Assembly (NCBI RefSeq): GCF_003696265.1 | Contig: NZ_RFFH01000024.1 | Span: 1 to 64,000, forward strand | Source: Nocardia stercoris | GTDB taxonomy: Bacteria > Actinomycetota > Actinomycetes > Mycobacteriales > Mycobacteriaceae | Direction: 5' to 3' | DNA: 64,000 nucleotides | Part shown: piece after piece, positions 45,201 through 56,700 of the stretch | How the letters are laid out: each line of letters begins with the position of its first letter | Position numbering within the stretch: the first letter of the stretch is position 1 | Program-made: the position numbers and the translations under genes | The notes under the pieces: model-generated | Told to the model about the DNA's origin: nothing | Databases searched by the model: none | Seen by the model: only the letters and a program-made list of their open reading frames with translations

Positions 45201-47713
45201 TGGTTGGCCAGCGGAGTGCCGTACGGAATGCTGCGCCACTGCGGCTGCACCGACCGGATCGGATGGAAGATCGACCAGATCGAGACCTCGGTCGCGCCCC
45301 CGAGACCGACCAGTTCGACGGCGGGCAGCACGCGCCACACTTGATCCGGCAGGCTCAACGGAATCCAGTCACCCGACAGCAGCGCTACCCGCAGCGAACC
45401 CAGGTCCTCCGGTGCGCCGTCCAGGTACTCCTGCAGCATCTGCAGTTGCGCCGGAACGGAATTCCACACCGTCACCCGGTGACCGGCCACCAGGTCGGCC
45501 CAGTGCGACGGGTCGGTCCGCCGACCGGGGCTGGGCAGCACCACGGTTCCGCCCGCACCGAGCAGTCCGAAGATGTCGTACACCGAAAGATCGAAGCCCA
45601 GGTTGGCGATACTGAGTACTCGGTCCGACGCGCCGACACCGAACCGGTGATTGATATCGATGATGGTGTTGAGGGCACCCCGATGGCTGATCATCACGCC
45701 CTTCGGGGTACCGGTTGACCCGGAGGTGTAGATGACGTAGGCGAGATCGTCCGGCAGGCGCGGGGGCTTCGGTGGTTCGGTGACATCGGCGCCGCGCGGT
45801 AGCAGGTCGACCGCGATCCATTCCGGCCCGACAGTTTCCGGTGGCAGCCATGATTGGGTCAGTACGAGGTCGGCGCCGGCGGCGGCGAGCATGCGGTTGC
45901 GGCGTTCGGTGGGCTGTGACGTGTCGATCGGCAGATAGGCGCCGCCGGCCAACAGGATTCCGAGCACGCCGACGATCTGTTCCCAGCCCTTGTCCATCAC
46001 GAGCGCGACCACCGAACCGGGTTCGGCACCGCGTGAGCTCAGTGTCTCGGCGACCGTGGCCGCGCGGGCCAGCAGCTCGCCGTAGTCGAGCGTGGCCCGC
46101 TCGTCGATCACCGCCGGTGCCGCCGGATCGTGGAACGCCTGTGCGACAACGGCATCGGTGAGCAGACCATCGGGCTGCGGTGCGGCCGTGTCGTTGGCGG
46201 ATTCCCGGCGCACCCGCTGATGGGTGGGGAGTTCGACGGGCGACTCCGCGGCCCAAGCCGCGTCGTCGGCGACCAGCCGCCGGACCAGGCCGACGAAGGC
46301 CGCGAACGCGTCCTCGGCCAGGCCGGACGGAAACGCGTCCTCGCGAACATCCCAGCCAAGCAGGAGTCCGCCGTTGTGCTCGAGCACCTGACAGTCGATC
46401 CACACCTGCGGAGTTCGGGTCAGTCCGTGGACGATGCGGCCCACCACCGGATTCGCGGCCCCGAGCGTGCTGGTGAAGACCACCGGCATGATCGCCGCGT
46501 CCGGCCCCTGCCGCCGGCGCAGTTCGGCGAGCACGTCGAGACCGGTGTACGTACGGTGGTCGAGATCCTCGAACAGCCTGCCGGACAACGCCCGCACATG
46601 CTCGATGAAGCTCGTCGACGCCGTCGGATCGACCTCGAGCAGTTCCATCGAGGTGAAGTCCCCGACCAGATTCGGCACATCGGGATGCAACGGGATCCGG
46701 TTGAATGTCGGCAGGTTGAGGGTGAACCGGGGTCGGCGACTCCACCGTCCGATCACTTCCGCGAAGGCGGTCAGCAGGACGGCCGAAGCTGTCACGCCAC
46801 GAGCCCGGGCCCGCTCGTCGAGCACGGCGAACTCCGCCACACTCAGATCGGCCTGGAGGCGATGGAATCGCCCCACTTCCTGGGCGGCACCGTTGAGCAC
46901 CGGCAGGTCGGGACCCGGTGGCAGCTCATCGATCCGGTCCATCCAGTAGACCCGGTCACGATGGAATCGAGCGGTTTCACGGAGCCGGTTCTCGGCGAGG
47001 ACGTAGTCCCGGAAGCCGAGCTGCAACGGCGGCAGGTCCGCGCTCTCGTCGTTCAGCAACACGGCCAGTTCGCCGAGCAGGATCTGGATGCCCGCCGAAT
47101 CGGTGACGAGCAGATCGATGGCCAGGTGCAGCAGCAGCCCGTCGTCGGTGTGGGTGGCGCGAAGTCCGAACAACGGCCACCGGTCGGGCGACCGGTCGGC
47201 GCCGAGTACGTTGCGAACGGTCTCGATCGCGGTCCGTACGGCTTCGGCATCGGCACCCCGGACGTCGCCTACCTCGAGCTGATAGCCGGGTACCTCAGGC
47301 AGCACCCGCTGGCTGCCCTGTTCGATGTCGACCACGGTGCGCAGCGCGTCGTGTCGCGTCACCAGGGTCCGCCACGCGGTCGCGACCTGTTCGGGCTCGG
47401 CACCCGGGAACAGCACTTCGAGATAGGCCGAGGCGGCGGTGCCGCCGTAGGCGAAGGCGGAGCTGCGGCCCAGCGCGTAGGCCTGTTGCACACCCGTCAG
47501 CGGGAAGGGCGCATATCGATTGTCCGGGTCCGGGATCAGGGTGTCCGGTTGCCGCGTCAGGTGTTCGACCAGTGCGTCCCGGCGCTCACGCAGCGTCTCC
47601 CGGCGCCGGTCGTCCATGACGCCCTGCGGCGCCCGGAATCGGAGCTGTCCGGACTCGACCCACAATGCGATACCTGCCCGCGACATCTCGTCGACGAGTT
47701 CACGAACGTTCAT
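42266..47713 (-). CDS. NRPS, PchF-like: docking-Cy-A[MT]-PCP-TE
   Basis: 1815 aa from ATG 47711-47713, overlapping the NRPS1 stop; PchF is ~1809 aa. Order: TubC-like docking domain (1-52); cyclisation domain (~65-500) with D200-LLVT-D205-SAG208 in place of DxxxxDxxS; adenylation domain from ~530 (YTSGSTGTPKG 662-672), binding-pocket residues read D-L-Y-N-L-S-L-I-W(-K), the cysteine code; methyltransferase domain inserted after the A8 motif (LEVGAGVGGTS 1170-1180, NVLH 1247-1250); PCP with S1451; thioesterase with GYCLGG, i.e. Cys1597 where Ser is usual, and H1794. It adds the last, methylated thiazoli(di)ne and releases the chain. Confidence 0.95.
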   Translation of the reverse strand: MNVRELVDEMSRAGIALWVESGQLRFRAPQGVMDDRRRETLRERRDALVEHLTRQPDTLIPDPDNRYAPFPLTGVQQAYALGRSSAFAYGGTAASAYLEVLFPGAEPEQVATAWRTLVTRHDALRTVVDIEQGSQRVLPEVPGYQLEVGDVRGADAEAVRTAIETVRNVLGADRSPDRWPLFGLRATHTDDGLLLHLAIDLLVTDSAGIQILLGELAVLLNDESADLPPLQLGFRDYVLAENRLRETARFHRDRVYWMDRIDELPPGPDLPVLNGAAQEVGRFHRLQADLSVAEFAVLDERARARGVTASAVLLTAFAEVIGRWSRRPRFTLNLPTFNRIPLHPDVPNLVGDFTSMELLEVDPTASTSFIEHVRALSGRLFEDLDHRTYTGLDVLAELRRRQGPDAAIMPVVFTSTLGAANPVVGRIVHGLTRTPQVWIDCQVLEHNGGLLLGWDVREDAFPSGLAEDAFAAFVGLVRRLVADDAAWAAESPVELPTHQRVRRESANDTAAPQPDGLLTDAVVAQAFHDPAAPAVIDERATLDYGELLARAATVAETLSSRGAEPGSVVALVMDKGWEQIVGVLGILLAGGAYLPIDTSQPTERRNRMLAAAGADLVLTQSWLPPETVGPEWIAVDLLPRGADVTEPPKPPRLPDDLAYVIYTSGSTGTPKGVMISHRGALNTIIDINHRFGVGASDRVLSIANLGFDLSVYDIFGLLGAGGTVVLPSPGRRTDPSHWADLVAGHRVTVWNSVPAQLQMLQEYLDGAPEDLGSLRVALLSGDWIPLSLPDQVWRVLPAVELVGLGGATEVSIWSIFHPIRSVQPQWRSIPYGTPLANQQFHVLDAAYRPAPEWIPGELYIGGVGLALGYLGDEATTAKRFIPHPLTGERLYRTGDLGRYLPDGSIEFLGREDHQVKIRGHRIELGEIEAALRAHPGVGDAAVVVDGTGSDRRLVAVVESQRIDDPALVAATAEVVVAAGVHAAAAAAAPLDGAAFTEMIRHAERASVLAMVCALRDGGLFAGADRKHTETDIVRSLQVADVHRRLLRRWLSGLVAAGALAQDRPGGPYFGLADATPEDAAREWQQVEKLDAAIGYGAETLRYTRDCSERLGELLRGEIDVRTLLFPDGEQYTAHAAYGANLVSQGMNRIVVGGVGRIAAQHRGDGPLRILEVGAGVGGTSRDLVPALAEAAAAVDYLYTDISTYFLTAAQERFTDYPFVRYGLFDLNADAQPQGIAPHSADVILCSNVLHNGRDLPRVLDRFREILAPGGWLVFIEPTRVHNYPLLVSMEFFEELTGFTDLRQATDQTFLTRAQWLTLLAEAGADPVECVPDTANALSEAGQQVFFAQFKSDRSRVTPGELSTHLAGLLPEYMVPKQIRLTDALPRSVNAKLDRAAVLASLPKAADQCAARVGREAPADDLERRLAVLWGELLRVEQVGRNEDFYALGGDSLLIARMVGKLRETEPTAADLDWEVMLGQMLRRPTVAGLAAYLRSGPGDAARTAATAHSNLVPLQGDSDPVHVLVHAGTGTLLPYQFVVTELRKRWTGIGSLIGLEVADAEAYLALNPDTLVEHLGADYARQLLESGARRFHVVGYCLGGLIATEVASALTEAGATVESLTAISSYHPPFRVDDELLVEFSFGLAMGAHPGDIGFPAETNVFGRAVRAVLDRTPDRLADGCFATLDGEFSGIAAQFRALAQRGRADRLAALHATLPSAEEEHGYTLEKFTELFHIFRQSVFAVTRYRPRTYAADISLLRHSGYMLLPGMRSDVAAYWQQVCLGDLRVADVPGDHFDCLSASHAGSVCDLLPGGGR

Positions 47714-50700
47714 ATGACGCCTTCTTCCGAAATCTGAGTGCTGCGGTGGCGTTCGATCACGCGACCGAGGGCCGCCACCGTGGGAGTGGTGAAGAATTCA
47801 CGCAGCGACAGCTCGACACCGAAACTGCGCTGCACCCGCTGAGCCAGCCGGGTGGCCAGCAGGCTGTTGCCGCCGGCGGTGAAAAAGTTGTCGTGCCTGC
47901 CGATGTCGGCCGTACCCAACAGCTCGGCGCACAGCCGGGCCAGCGTGGTCTCGACCTCGCCCGCGGGCGGTTCGCCGGCCCCGGCCGGGCGGGCGGGTGC
48001 GCGCTCCCGCAGGGCGTTCCGGTCGAGCTTGCCGTTCGCGGTCAGGGGAAACGCGTCGACCACCGTGACGCGGACCGGCACGGCGTAACCCGGCACCAGG
48101 CCGGCGACGTGATCCAGCACGTCCTGCTCGGCAAACAGCTCGGCGCCCGGGACGACCCAGGCATGCAGCGCCAGGCCGTCGATCGCCACGACCACCGCGG
48201 CGGCGACGTCGGGATGGCTGCGCAGGGCGGCCTCGACCTCACCGAGTTCCACTCTGTGGCCGCGGACCTTCACCTGGTCGTCGAGCCGGCCCAGCAGTTC
48301 GATGTTCCCGCCGGGCAGATAGCGCGCCCGGTCGCCGGTGCGATACCACCGCGTGCCCGCGCGGACCACGAAGCGTTCGGCGGTCCGCGCCGCGTCGGCT
48401 CGGTACCCGGTGGCCAAACCCGCTCCGCCGATCCATAGTTCGCCCGCCACCCAGTCCGGGCAGTCCGCTTCCCACTCGTCGACGACGCGGAAGTACTGTC
48501 CGCGCAGCGGCGGTCCGTACGGGATCGTGGTCCATCGCGGGTCCACCGGCGTCGGCTCAAGCGCGGTCGACCAGATCGCCGCCTCGGTGGCACCGCCCAG
48601 CGCGAGCAGCCGGCAACGGCCGTCGCTCGCCCGGGCCAGCCGGTCGGGCAGATCGATATCGACGCGATCACCGGAGACCAGCGCGACCCGCAGCCGGTCC
48701 GGCAGCTGCTCGGGCTCGGCCCCGGCGAGCAGCATCTCCAGCAGCATGGGAACCGAATTCCAGACCGAAACACCATGCAGTCGAATCGAATTCAGCCACG
48801 CGGCCGGGTCGCGACGCGCGCCGTCGTCGAGCAGCACTACCGCGCCGCCGACCGACAGCGGGCCGAACAGGTCGTAGACCGACAGGTCGAAGTCGAGCGC
48901 CGACACCGCGAGCACGCGATCGCCACTGCCCAGTCCGATCCGGGCGCTGACGTCGCCCACGGTGTTCGACGCCGCGCGGTGGGAGATCTCCACACCCTTG
49001 GGCGCACCCGTGGTTCCCGACGTGAAGATCACATAGGCCGGGCCGTCGCAGTGGACCGCGAGCGGCTCGTCCAACGGGACCGCGTGTGTGGCGGCAGCGA
49101 GATCCGTTATCACGTAACGGATTCCGGCCGCGTCGCGGATGCGGCGCCGTCGGGACACCGGCTGATCGGTCCCGACCGGTACGTACACCGCGCCGGCGGC
49201 GAGCACACCCAGCACCGCGATCACCTGTTCCGGACCGCGCGGCATGGTGACCACGACCAGATCACCCGGCACCACCCCGGCATCCCGCAACCAGGACGCG
49301 ACCCGCAGGGCCGCATCGGCGAGCTCGCCGTAGGACAGGCGCAAGTCCTCGCCCCAGCACACGGCAGGACGGTCCGGGCGGGTGGCAGCGAGCGCGAAGA
49401 ACGGTGCGTGCAACAGAATTTCGCCGTCCGGCGCACTACCTGTCGCGTTGACCGCGTCCCGGACCTCGCGTTGCCGGGCGGGCAGTCCCGGCGTTACCGC
49501 GTCCGCGAGCCCGGTTGTGGCCAACCCGCAGAGCAGCTCGCGGTAGGCGGCGAACATATCGTCGAGAACGGCCGGTTCGACCAGATCCGCCACGGCGTCC
49601 CAGGCCACGTGCAGGCCGTCGGCGCACTCCACGACCTGGTTGTCCAGCCAGACCTGGGGGGTCTGAGAGATGCCCCAGGTAGGCCAGCGCAGGGCTTGCG
49701 ATACCCCGCCCCCGACGCCGACCATGCTGGTGAACACCACCGGCGAGGCCGTACCGGACCCGCCGGTCTGCTGGGCGAGTTCGCGGGCGGCCCAGATCCC
49801 GGAGACCTGTGCGTGGTCGAGATCGCGGCCGAGCTGTACCTGTAGTCGCCGCACGCTGTCGAGCCACGGCTCGCCTGCGATGGGGGCGTAGCCCACCGGC
49901 AGGACCGAGGTGAAGTCGCCGATCACCCGGTGTACGTCGGGATGTACGTCCTGCCGGTCGAACAGTGTCACTGTGACCGACAGGTCGCGGCGGCCGCTCC
50001 ACCGGCCGAGCACCTCGGCGTACGCGGCGAGCAACGGTACCGACGGTGTCAGGCCGGCCGCCCGCGCGACCCGTTCGAGCTCGGCCCAGACCTCCGTGGC
50101 GATCACGGTGTGGCGACGCACGAAACGCGGCACCGACATCGCAGTGGGTTCGGTCACCAACGGCAACGTCGGCGGTGGCGGCAACTCGCGCACCCTCACC
50201 CGCCAGTAGTCCTCGGCGGCGGCCAGCGCTTCCGGATCCGGGGCGCGCTGCAGCAGATAGTCGCGGAACGACAGATCCAGCTGCGGCAGTTCCACATCCG
50301 GCTCGTGGTAGAGCCGGTCCAGCTCGGTGAGCAGGATCATCATGCTGATGCCGTCGAGGACGAGATTGTCCAGGCTCACCCCGACCCGAGCGCGCGGCCC
50401 GGTCTCCGAGTCGTAGCGGACGGCCCGCACGTCCAGAACCGGCCAGCGCGTCGGGTCGAGCACCTGGTGTGACAGCTCCGCGCGCAGTGCCGTCAGTGCG
50501 GTCTCGGGGTCGCCGTGCGCTTCGACCACTCGAATGGACAGCGGCGGGACGTCGGGCAGGATCCGCTGCATGCCATCGGTATCGATGACGGCGCGCAGCA
50601 TCTCGTGCCGTGCGATGAGCCGGTTCCAGGCCCGCCCCAGCCTCTCCAGATCGACATCGGGGTCGTCGTACTCGAGGTAATAGTGGGAGCCGACGCCGCC

Positions 50701-53700
50701 CAGGACGAGTCCGCGAGTGCGTCCGATCAGGTACGCCTGCTGGACGTCGGTGAGTTCGAACGGCTCGTGGCGTGCCGCGGGCGCGGGGATGATCGGCTTC
50801 GATGTGATGGCTTGTCCGGTACGCAGACCGGCCGCGAAGGTGGCGAGATCGCGTGCGGCGAACAGATTCGCCAGCTCCACTCCAGCCAGGCCGGCCGCCC
50901 GCAAGCGCGGGATGAGCCGGGTCGCCAGCAGGCTGTCGCCGCCCAGCGTGAAGAAGTTGTCGTGTCTGCCGACTGCGGCTACCCCGAGCAGGTCCGACCA
51001 CGACTCGGCCACCGTGCTCTCGATGAGTCCGCGCGGCGGCTCGCTGCCGGTCTCGACCTCGGCCGCCGCGGCCTGTGCTTCCAGCGCCCGCCGATCGACT
51101 TTCCCGTTGGCGGTCAGCGGTAGTGCGCCCACGATGACGACAGTGGTAGGCACGGCGTAGGGAGGCAGGCTGGTGGACAGGTAGTCCGTGATCTCGTCCG
51201 GCTCCAATGCATCCGCCACGACGAAGCCCACCAGCCGCCTGCGGTTGCGCTCGCCCGGCGCGACCACGACGGCGCGGTCGACCCTTGGGTGGGTGCGCAG
51301 TGCGGTCTCGATCTCGCCCAGGTCGATCCGGTGTCCCCGGACCTTCACCTGACTGTCGCGGCGGCCGAGGAACTCGAGCACACCACCCGGCCGATATCGG
51401 CCGAAATCGCCTGTGCGATACCATCGTTGGCCATCTACCAGAGGGAAGGCGCGGGCGGTCGTCTCGGCGTCGGCATGGTAACCGCGGGCGATCCCCGCGC
51501 CGCCGATCCACAGCTCCCCCGCCACCCACTCCGGGCAGTCCGCGCCCAGCGGATCGACCACGCGGAAATGCTGACCGCGCAGGGGGAATCCGTACGGAAT
51601 CGACGTCCAGCCCTCCAGCTCGCCGGCCGTGTCGGCGGGAAAGGCGTTGGACCAGATGCCCGCCTCGGTGGCACCGCCGAGGGCGACCGTACGGCAGCCC
51701 CCATCGCTGTGCCGGGCCACCCGTGCGGGCAGGTCGACGCCGACCCAGTCGCCCGAGACCAGCGCCAGCCGCAGGGACGCGGGGAAACCGTCGTGTTCGG
51801 CGGCGACCAGCAACATGTCCAGCAAGGTGGGGACGGTGTTCCAGATGGTGACGCCGAATCGTCGGGCCGACCGGATCCAGGCCGCCGCGTCGCGGCGCTG
51901 CTCGTCCGCGACGAGTACCAGCGCACCACCGACCGACAGCAGGCCGAAGATGTCGTACACCGAGAGGTCGAAATCCAAGGCGGACACCGCTAGTACCCGA
52001 TCGCGACCGGTCACCTGGTAGCGGGCGTTGATATCGCTCACCGTGTTCATGGCCGCGGCGTGGGTCATGCAGACGCCCTTCGGCTCGCCTGTCGAACCCG
52101 ATGTGAAGATGACATAGCCGAGCTCGTCGGCACCCACGTCGACCGGCGCGGCGAGCGGTTCGACCTGCGTGGTGTCGGCCAGATCGACCAGTACTGCCCG
52201 GGGGTCGACTGCGCGCAGGATGCGGTCGCGGCGGGCGGCCGGCTGGTCGAGACCGATCGGGACGTACGCAGCGCCTGCGGCGAGCACGCCCAGTACCGCG
52301 GCGATCTGCTCCGGACCTCGGGGCATCGACACGGCGACGAGATCCCCGGGCCGGGTTCCGGTACGGACCAGACCGGCCGCTACGCGTAGCGCCCGATCGG
52401 CGAGTTCGCCGTAGCTGTACCGCCCGCCGTCCCACAGCAACGCCGTCCGGTCGGGTTCGCGTCGCGCGGTGGCGAAGAACGCGGCGTGCAGGGTTGCCGG
52501 AGCGGCGGGCTGCCCTGTGTCGTTGATCTGCTGCCGGACCGCGCGCTGCGTGTCGGGAATCAGATCCGGTACCGGGGCCGACCAGTCGCCGTCGGCCAGG
52601 CGGCCGATCAGGAAGAGGTAGGCCTCGAACATCGCGTCCAGGACACCCGGTGGGAACAGCTCCGTGACCGCGTCCCACTCCACCACCAGGCCGCCGTCGG
52701 ACTCGTACACCTTGCAGTCCAACCAGGTCTGCGGCGTCTGCATCACACCCCAGACCCGCTCGCCGTAGGCGGTGGACTGCACCAATCCGCTTTCCTCGGG
52801 AAGACCCAGCACGCTGGTGAACACCACCGGCATGGCCGTCTCGTTGGCACCCGAGCTGCGGGCGAGCTCTCGCAGGACCCACACCGCCGAGACTTCGCGG
52901 TGGCTCAGGTCGCGACCCAATTGGTCCTGGACCCGCCGCACTCCGGCCACGAACGGCTCGTCCGCATTCCGTCGGCAGGCGACCAGCAGCAGGGAGGTGA
53001 AATCACCGACTACGCGGTTGATGTCGGGGTGCACCTCCTGGCGGTCGAACACGGTGAGGTTGACGGTGAGGTCGCGCTGGCCGCTCCACACCCCCAGCAC
53101 CTCCGCGTAACAGGTCAGCAGGGTGGTCGCCGCGGTGACTCCGTGGGCGCGGGCCGCGGCTCCGATCGCCCGCCACTGCCCGGCGTCGATCCGCCGGACG
53201 CGCCGTTCGAAGCGCGGCGCGCGCAGTGTCGCCGGATCGACCGCCAACGGCAGTGCCGGCGCGGGCGGGAGGTCCACCAGCCGGTCCTGCCAATACGCGC
53301 GCGCCCGGTCGACGGCGTCGGGTTCGGGTGCCACCTGCTGGACGTAGTCCCGGAACGCCAGGGTGACGGGCGGCAGCTCGACTTCCGGGTCGCGGTAGAG
53401 CCGGTCGAGTTCCGCCAGCACGATCATGATGCTGAGACCGTCGAGCACGAGGTTGTTCATGCTCACCCCGATCCGCATCCGCGGCCGGCCGTCGAGCCGG
53501 TAGCGGACGGCCCGCACGTCGCACAACGGCCAGTGCCGTGGGTCGCGCACCTGATGCGACATCCGCGCGCGCAGATCCGCAAGGGCGCCTCGGTATTCCG
53601 TGGGCGCTTCGGCCACGGGGATGCGGCACCAGGGCACCTCGGACCGCACCCGCTGCCGGCCGTCGGCGTCGATCACCGCCCGCAGCATCGGATGGCGCGC

Positions 53701-56700
53701 GATCAGCCGGTTCCAGGCGGCCTCCAACCGGGTTGCATCGACATCGGCACCGTCGAACTCCGTGTAGAAATGCGCGTCGACACCACCGAGCGTCAAACCC
53801 GCATCGCGGCCGATCCAGTACGCGCGCTGCACATCCGAGAGCGGAAACGGTTCGAACCAGGAGCCCGGATCGGCCACGATCTCGGTGTCGCTCGCCCCGA
53901 TTCGCGCTGCGGGCACGCTGCTCGCCGGCAGCGCGGACGCGAATTCCGCCAGCGTGCGATGGTCGTAGAGGTCGGCCAGTGTCGTCCCAGGGAACCTGCC
54001 GATCATCCTGGTGGCGAGCATCGAATCCCCGCCGAGGACGAAGAAGTCGTGCTCGCGGCCGATCTCGACCACGCCGAGCAGCTGTGACCACACAGCCGCC
54101 ACCTGGCATTCGACGAGCGTGGCGGGCGGTGTCGACACGGTCTCGGCGGCACGGGGTTCGGCGAGCGACTGCCGCAACGCCGCACGGTCGATCTTGCCGT
54201 TCGGCGACAGGGGCAGCCGCTCGAGCACCCGAATATGGCTCGGCAGCATGGCTTCCGGCAGCAGGTCCTTCACGAACGCCGTCACCTCCGTGGTGTCGAC
54301 GTCCGCACCTGATGCCGCAGTGACGGCGGCGGCCGTCCGGTTGCCGATCACAACCGCGACCGCACTGCTGACAGCCGGATGCGCGGTGAGTGCGGACTCG
54401 ATCTCGCCGAGGTCGACGCGGTGGCCGCGGATCTTCACCTGATGGTCGGTGCGGCCGAGGAATTCCACTGTCCCGTCGGGCCAATAGCGTGCGAGGTCGC
54501 CGGTGCGGTACCAGTCCGAGTCGAACTTGGCCCGGGTCCGGTCCGGGTCGCCGAGGTATCCCCGGGCCACGCCCGCACCACCGATGTGCAGTTCGCCGGG
54601 AACCCAGTCCGGTCGGTCACGATCGAGCGCATCGACGACCCGGCATCGGACGTTGTCCAGCGGAACGCCGTAGGGCACCGAACGCCAGTGCGGCGCAACG
54701 CTGTCCACGAGCTGGATAGTCGAGTGGATCGCGGTCTCGGTGGTTCCGCCCAGGGCCGCGAACACGCAGTCCGCCGCCACATCGCGTAGCCGGCCGGGTA
54801 GATCGGGCCCGACCCGGTCGCCACCGACCAGCACTACTCGCAACGGCAGCTCTGCCCGAGGGGTGCGATCGGTGAGCAGCAGGTCGAGCACGGCCGGCAC
54901 GCAATTGAGCACCGTGGCGTGGTGGGTCACCATGAGGTCGGCCCAAACCGCCGGATCCCGGCGCTCGTGTTCGCCCATCAGCACAACGGCGCCGCCGGTG
55001 GACAGTGGCGCGAAGATATCGAAGACGGAGAGGTCGAAGTCGAGTGCCGAGACCGCCAATGTCCGGTCGCCGGAAGATATCTCGAACCTGGCGGTGAGGT
55101 CGTCGATGGTGTTGACGGCAGCCGAGTGCGGGATCTGCACGCCCTTGGGTTCTCCGGTGGAACCGGAGGTGAACAGCACGTAGGCCAGGTCGCGATCGGC
55201 CTCGGGAAGAGGTCCGGCGTTAGCGAGGATGCGGTCGCGACGATGCGGCGGTTGGTCGATCCCAACCGGCAGATACGCCGATCCGGCGGCGAGAATGCCC
55301 AGCACCCGGACGATCTGCTCCGGCCCCTTCGGAAGGTGTACCGGAATCAGCTGTCCCGCAGGCAATGTCGCGGCAAGCTCCCGCGCCCGCCGCGCCAGCT
55401 CACCGTAGCTGAGACGGCCGTCCGTGCCCCACAACACGGCGGGCGCCTCCGGCGCCGCCTCGGCGAGCGCGAAGAACCGCTCGTGCAGGGCAGCGCCCGA
55501 TCGCGGTGCCGCCGTGGCGTTCACCTCCGCGCGGACAGCCCGCTGCGCCGCGGGAAGCAGGGCGGGCACCGGCTCGTCCCAGGCGGTCTCGGTGGCACAC
55601 AATCGGTCGAGCAGCCTGGTATACGCCTCAAACATGGCTTCCAAGGCGCCGGGCGGCAGTGCATCACGGCGAACGTCCCAGTTCACCAGCAGACCACCGT
55701 CGAACTCAGTGACCTGCGCGTCCAGCAGGACCTGCGGACCTTGGGACACGATCCACACCGGGTCGCCGAAACATTCGCGCACGAGCGGATCGAACAGTTC
55801 GCCCAGACCCAGAGCGCTGGTGTAGACGATGGGCGCCAGCACGGTCTCACCGTGGTGGCGGCTCAGGTCGCGCAGTACCTCCACGCCCGGGTAGGCAGCG
55901 TGGGCGACATCGGCGCGAAACCGCGCCTGTACCGCGCGGGCCCGCTCGGTGAACGTGCCCGGCACCGTCGCGTCGACGGCCACCAGCACCGAGGAGGTGA
56001 AGTCGCCCACCAGCGCCGCCACGTCGGGGTGTACCGGTTCCCGGTCGAACAGTGGGAGGTTCAGCAGGAACTTCTGCTCGGAACTCCAGGCCGCGATCAC
56101 CTCGGCGAACACCGCGGCAACGGCGACGGCCGGGGTCAGTCCCCTACCGCGCGCCCGGCGTTCCAGCTCGCGGCGCGCATCAGGGGCGAGCCAGTGATGC
56201 TTGCGAATCACCCGAGAGTCCACTGCGACAGTCGATTTCGGCAGATCCGGAGCGCCGGGCAGCTCCGCCAGCCGAGCACGCCAGTATGACCGGGCCGCGT
56301 CGTACTCAGCCGAGTCGGACACCCGGCGCGCGTGGTCGGCCAGATAGCGGGCATAGCCGTAGCCCAAGTCGGGAAGCCGGACCTGCGGATCCCGGTACAG
56401 TGCGGCCAGATCGGCGAACAGGATCCGCAGGCTCTGCGCATCCGCGGCAAGCATGTCGAGGTTGACGTGCACCCTGGTGGTGCCCGCGGGGGTCAGTGAC
56501 AGCTGAACGTCGAACACCTCACCCCGGGCGACATCCAGCTGCCGATGCGACAATTCGGCGCGCAGCCGGGCCGGCCCGTCGGGATCGTGTCGCAGGTCGT
56601 GCACGCGCAGGCCCGGCCAGGGGCTGTCGGCCAGAATCCGTTGCTTGCCATCGGTTTCGAAGGTGGCCCGCAGCATCTCGTGGCGGCGCAGCAGCGCCCG

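Noticed and set aside
49436-52882. 1148-codon minus-strand frame inside NRPS1
   Set aside because: Alternate frame of the NRPS coding sequence; the NRPS frame has all core motifs in order.
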